This document shows positions 7,511 through 10,592 of a stretch of 10,592 bases of DNA, in pieces (position 1 is the stretch's first letter; each line of letters begins with the position of its first letter). The stretch covers positions 1 to 10,592 of the forward strand of contig LSSK01000899.1 of assembly GCA_001969505.1 (NCBI GenBank). The letters run 5' to 3'. The notes under the pieces were generated by a model. It had not been told where the DNA came from and made no database searches. It worked only from the letters and a program-made list of their open reading frames with translations. This stretch comes from Zancudomyces culisetae. Lineage: Eukaryota; Kickxellomycota; Harpellomycetes; Harpellales; Legeriomycetaceae. The translations under genes and the position numbers were made by a program.

Positions 7511-8982
7511 CTCTGGAAGTTTTGACTTTTGTATGTAATTGAGCACACTAGATTACATAATACTAAATTGTACATTGGCATGAGTTTTTATTGTTTATTT
7601 TAAACTTCTAAAGAATAGAAAATCTGCTCTTTTTTATATTTAGCTTGATACAAGTGTCTTCCAGATACAACGCGTTAATATAAAGAGTAGTATAGCTTTT
7701 CTTCAGCATTGCGTTTAGGATTTGGGTTTAAAAAGAACAATTTAAAATTTACGCTAATATTTCAGTTGGCAGCTACTATGGGAAAAGTAAAAATCATATT
7801 CTCCTAATAATGCGACTAATAAGAAGTGCGGTTGTAACATTCGTTAGAAAAATGATATTGATTACACTGGTTTCCGGAATAGAGATGGTGACGTCTAATT
7901 AGTAATAAGAAAACTCACGTTCATACCCCTGTTTGTTCATTTTTTTCATACCAGATGTTTCCGGATCATATGGGTTTGTGTGAAAAATAAAGTTGTAGAG
8001 TATCAAAAAAAAGCTGGTAAATGTCAGAAATGTAAAAACATCAAACAAAGAATGCTCATATATGTATACTTGTGAATGTGGATTAGTTTTTTTCTGTCTT
8101 TTCAAAAATGAACGTGCGGTATTTTTCGAAAACTTTGGGGCCAGTATATTTAAATCTCTCACACCATTTGTCACCTCATCTTCCCCCCATCCCTTTCAAA
8201 ATAAAATCTGACAATGGGGGGGGGGTGGTAATACGACTGTGTGCTGAGACCATGTTTGAACTTATTTTCCAGTAATTAAAACGCTCACGACGAAATCTAT
8301 TAATGTCAAATTTAGTCAGCAGAGAAGAGCAATGTGAAATTTGATCAGAATTTAGATGGAATTGTATATGATAGCTGCAGAATATCGTTTTGTTTTTGCC
8401 TAATACTCAAAAAAATGTAGTGCCCAGCTTTCTACGTCTTACAAAATGTTAGTGTAGGGAAACTCCTGTGGTAACTTGGTGGAAAGGAATATTCAGAGGT
8501 ATTTTAAGTGCGAATAGGAACTGTACAAAGTAAAGCCGAATAATAAAAGATAATCATTTATTACCTCAGCCTCAGCCCTAGTAATCTTATCTCTCTTTTT
8601 TTTTTTGCTTTTGTTATGTTTTTCAATAGAAACTTGGTTTTTAGAAAATAATGAGAGTTGGATATTTAATAACAACGTGGAAATCAGGCAAAAACGTATG
8701 GACCATAAAACGTAAAATGTGACAAACTGCCGAAATTCCAAACAATGAAAAAATGGGGAGAGAGGAGGAGGGCAAATAGAAAGGGTCGCACTAAAGCCTG
8801 AAACAGAGAGCGAATGAATCAAGTGATTCATCAAGTATGTTTAGTACCATTTTGATTTTTTGTACTACACAGGCCATAAAATTTTAATGGCTTTTTTTTT
8901 TTGGACAACGGACAATTTCCATCTAGCGGGCTTTTGAAAAATGAGAATAATAAATAGAGGTTATTCAGGACTTTGGACTAAA
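7511..8982. other. 1.5 kb gene-poor region upstream of the aminotransferase
   Basis: This AT-rich stretch between the tRNA and the aminotransferase transcript holds no gene I recognise. On the minus strand an open stretch at about 8195-7899 has no ATG near its left end. It codes for one hydrophobic segment and ends near a GTGAGT donor. A second open stretch (8831-8493, ATG-started, low complexity) contains Lys-rich and Leu/Phe-rich parts. Both could be chance in AT-rich DNA. Other items are a C6/G10 inverted repeat (8183-8225), an 8-bp inverted repeat TCAAATTT/AAATTTGA (8306-8313, 8337-8344) and T-rich tracts. A TATA-like TAATAAATA at about 8946-8954 may belong to the aminotransferase promoter. 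Confidence 0.45.
8183..8225. repeat. Inverted repeat with C6 and G10 runs
   Basis: CCCCCCAT (8183-8190) and ATGGGGGG (8214-8221) are perfect complements separated by 23 bases, and the G run continues to ten (8216-8225). The element stands out in otherwise AT-rich DNA. It could form a hairpin or simply reflect homopolymer expansion. Confidence 0.7.
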
Positions 8983-9021
8983 ATGGAAAAATATTTTCTC
9001 TTTATTTTTAAAAACAGTTAA
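8941..9021 (+). other. Possible uORF upstream of the aminotransferase
   Basis: An ATG at 8941 opens a 26-codon frame ending at TAA 9019-9021, with a second in-frame ATG at 8983. It lies just upstream of the proposed leader-exon donor (9054). It would be a uORF only if transcription starts upstream of these ATGs, which the sequence cannot show. If the weak GT at 9017 (GTTAAA) were used as donor, this frame would join the aminotransferase in frame. Confidence 0.25.
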
Positions 9022-9052
9022 AGCTGACTAAAGAAAAAGAAATCAAAGAAAC

Positions 9053-10431
9053 AGTAAGTATCAACAACATCAAGTTATAATAATACTTTTAATCTGAGGG
9101 GAGGGGGTGTTGTTGACGGGGTAGCTATTTGATCAAAGGCTAAACAAAATAAACACATTAAATGAATAGTGGTGGGAAAAGTATCAATCTTCGAAGAGGC
9201 TAAGGCAGTCCCCGCAGACGCAATCCTTAAGGTAGCTGTAATGTACAATGCTGATACTAGTAGTCAAAAGGTAGACTTGGGAATAGGAGCATACCGTGAC
9301 AGCCAGGGAAAGCCATGGGTGTTGCCAGTTGTGGAAAAAGCAGAAAAAATACTTCTGGAACAGAGGGGAAGAAATCATGAGTACAATCCAGTGATGGGAG
9401 ATGCAGGATTACTAAAGGGAGCAGCACGAATAATGTTTGGAGAGGGAAGCAAAGTGTTGGAAGAGAACCGGGTATGTAGTATCCAAACAGTCTCAGGAAC
9501 AGGTGGACTCAGTGTAGCCGCTGCATTCTTGAAAACAGTATACCCTGGAGTGAAGAAAGCATACGCATCAAACCCAACATGGGGAAACCACAAGAATATA
9601 ATGGAAACATTTGGTATGGAATATGGTCAATACTCATACTGGAACAAGGCAACAAAGGGGTTGGATTATGAAGGAATGATTAGAGATATCCACAGCATGG
9701 AAGATAGATCAATTGTCATTCTGCATGCATGTGCACACAACCCAACTGGAGTAGACCCAACAAGACAACAATGGGACGGGATTGCACAAGCAATAAAAGC
9801 AAAGGGTCACTTTGTAATCTTTGACACTGCATACCAAGGATTCGCAACAGGTAACCTTGACGATGATGCATGGGCTATACGCCGATTTATAGAGGCCTAC
9901 GATATGGAGATGATAGTAACACAGTCATTTGCCAAGAATATGGGGTTGTACGGTGAGCGTTGTGGTGTATTGCATGTTGTTTCTGCCAATGCCCAAGTAT
10001 CTCAAACCATTGTCAGCTCCAATTTGGCCAAATCTAGTCGATCAATTATCAGTTCTGCACCCAGATACTGTGGAGCCATTGCATCAATTGTACTCAACAC
10101 ACCAGAGCTGTTTGCTGAATGGAAGCAGGACTGTTTGAACCTCGAAATGAGTGCACGTATTCACAAGATGCGAAAGCTGCTGTTGCATAATTTGGTGAAG
10201 TTGGGAGCTAAAGAAGAGGAGTGGAGCCACATCACCAGCCAAATCGGCATGTTTAGCTTTACAGGGCTGAATGAACAACAAGTCGATATTTTGATCAAGA
10301 AATACCACATTTATTTGACTAGTAACGGAAGAATTTCAGTTGCCGGGCTTAATGAAGGAAATGTTGAGTATGTAGCCAAGGCCATCTATGAAGTTTCAAC
10401 ATCTACAACTATTCAAAAATCAAACATCTGA
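9053..10431 (+). CDS. AAT2: Aspartate aminotransferase, cytosolic type (start codon split by an intron)
   Basis: This PLP enzyme interconverts aspartate + 2-oxoglutarate and oxaloacetate + glutamate. The CDS is base 9053 joined to 9170-10431, 420 aa, against 418 for yeast Aat2. Family residues are present: VDLGIGAYRD (35-44), SGTGG (109-113), NPTWGNH with Trp138, HACAHNPTGVDPT with Asn191, FDTAYQGFATG with Asp219 and Tyr222, SFAKN with the PLP Lys256, GER with Arg264, SSRSIISSAP with Arg291, MFSFTGL (361-367), and SNGRISVAGLN with Arg388. The usual SNPP after Arg291 is SSAP here. The exon's own frame has a TGA at 9163-9165 and no in-frame ATG before 9241, which would remove the conserved PADAIL region. 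Splicing ACA|TGGTGGG makes ATG with A at -3 and G at +4. There is no mitochondrial presequence in this model and no SKL-like C-terminus (it ends KSNI), so a cytosolic location is inferred. Confidence 0.93.
9054..9169 (+). other. Intron interrupting the AAT2 start codon
   Basis: The donor ACA|GTAAGT (9054) is a consensus site. The acceptor GAATAG (ending 9169) is the only AG that lets the conserved N-terminus be read, because an in-frame TGA lies just before it. GCTAAAC near 9139-9145 is a plausible branch region about 25 bases before the AG. The intron is 116 bases long and phase 1 within codon 1. It carries a G-rich patch (9098-9121). Confidence 0.75.
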
Positions 10432-10433
10432 TT

Positions 10434-10570
10434 TATGTAATTGTTTATTTGTTTATATGCTGGAATAACACTTCTTTATGCGCATATGAGAATTATTTTT
10501 TTTTAGGATTTAGATTTGAATTCTAGTTATTTTTAACAATAATGAAATGACTATAAAAAAAAAGAGAGGC
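10434..10570 (+). other. AAT2 3' flank
   Basis: Directly after the stop, TTATGTAA and TTTATATG resemble yeast efficiency/positioning elements for polyadenylation, which is inference. A perfect 10-base palindrome TATGCGCATA lies at 10477-10486. A and T runs follow. No further gene is visible before the window end. Confidence 0.4.
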
Positions 10571-10592
10571 GGGGGGGGGGGGGGGGGGGGGG
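10571..10592. repeat. Poly-G run of 22 at the window end
   Basis: The last 22 bases are all G, preceded by AGAGAGGC. In AT-rich DNA this may be a true homopolymer, the edge of a contig, or a sequencing artefact such as the poly-G tails of two-colour Illumina chemistry. The sequence alone cannot decide. Confidence 0.9.

Noticed and set aside
8493-8834. 113-codon minus-strand frame with Lys-rich and Leu-rich segments
   Set aside because: An ATG is present (8831) and a GAG|GTAATA donor-like site occurs, but the composition is low complexity and no family is recognised; not enough to call a gene.
9241-9243. ATG at 9241 as the aminotransferase start
   Set aside because: It would remove 24 residues including the conserved PADAIL region, and leave a long conserved open stretch unexplained upstream.
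10414-10431. Peroxisomal targeting signal at the aminotransferase C-terminus
   Set aside because: The protein ends KSNI, which is not a PTS1 tripeptide of the SKL type.

Overview
The window looks like nuclear DNA from a fungus. The AT-rich intergenic DNA, spliced genes with GT-AG introns of about 90-170 bases, a nuclear-type tRNA and four recognisable eukaryotic proteins all point that way. The WD-repeat protein at the left edge resembles fungal CreC more than animal WDR20. CTG codons fall on conserved leucine positions in CreC and in aspartate aminotransferase, so the standard code is likely and a CUG-Ser yeast is unlikely. Introns are frequent (five in the prenyltransferase, three in the cystinosin gene), which is unlike Saccharomyces. 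An early-branching yeast lineage or another non-Saccharomyces fungus fits, but I cannot name a genus.

Layout. At the left edge (about 32-1506, +) is the 3' part of a creC/WDR20-type WD40 gene. A 2 kb stretch without a recognisable gene follows. The cystinosin/ERS1 gene (3562-4687, +, four exons, 271 aa) comes next and converges on a dehydrodolichyl diphosphate synthase gene (6653-5252, -, six exons, 262 aa) across a roughly 560-base shared 3' intergenic region. A tRNA-Leu(CAA) lies at 7510-7429 (-). About 1.5 kb of AT-rich DNA precedes a cytosolic-type aspartate aminotransferase gene (CDS 9053 joined to 9170-10431, +, 420 aa). The window ends in a run of 22 G.

Exon models for the three spliced genes were built by hand from protein-family continuity and splice-site phase. 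All junctions keep frame, and the predicted lengths match the families. Two splice sites stand out. The aminotransferase start codon appears to be assembled by splicing (A|TG). The first cystinosin intron appears to be of the GC-AG class.

The genes are unrelated housekeeping functions (deubiquitinase cofactor, vacuolar cystine export, dolichol synthesis, amino-acid/malate-aspartate metabolism, translation). They do not form a cluster or an operon-like system. I found no novel defence, mobile or biosynthetic system. The points of interest are in gene architecture, plus a few unexplained repeats in the gene-poor stretches.
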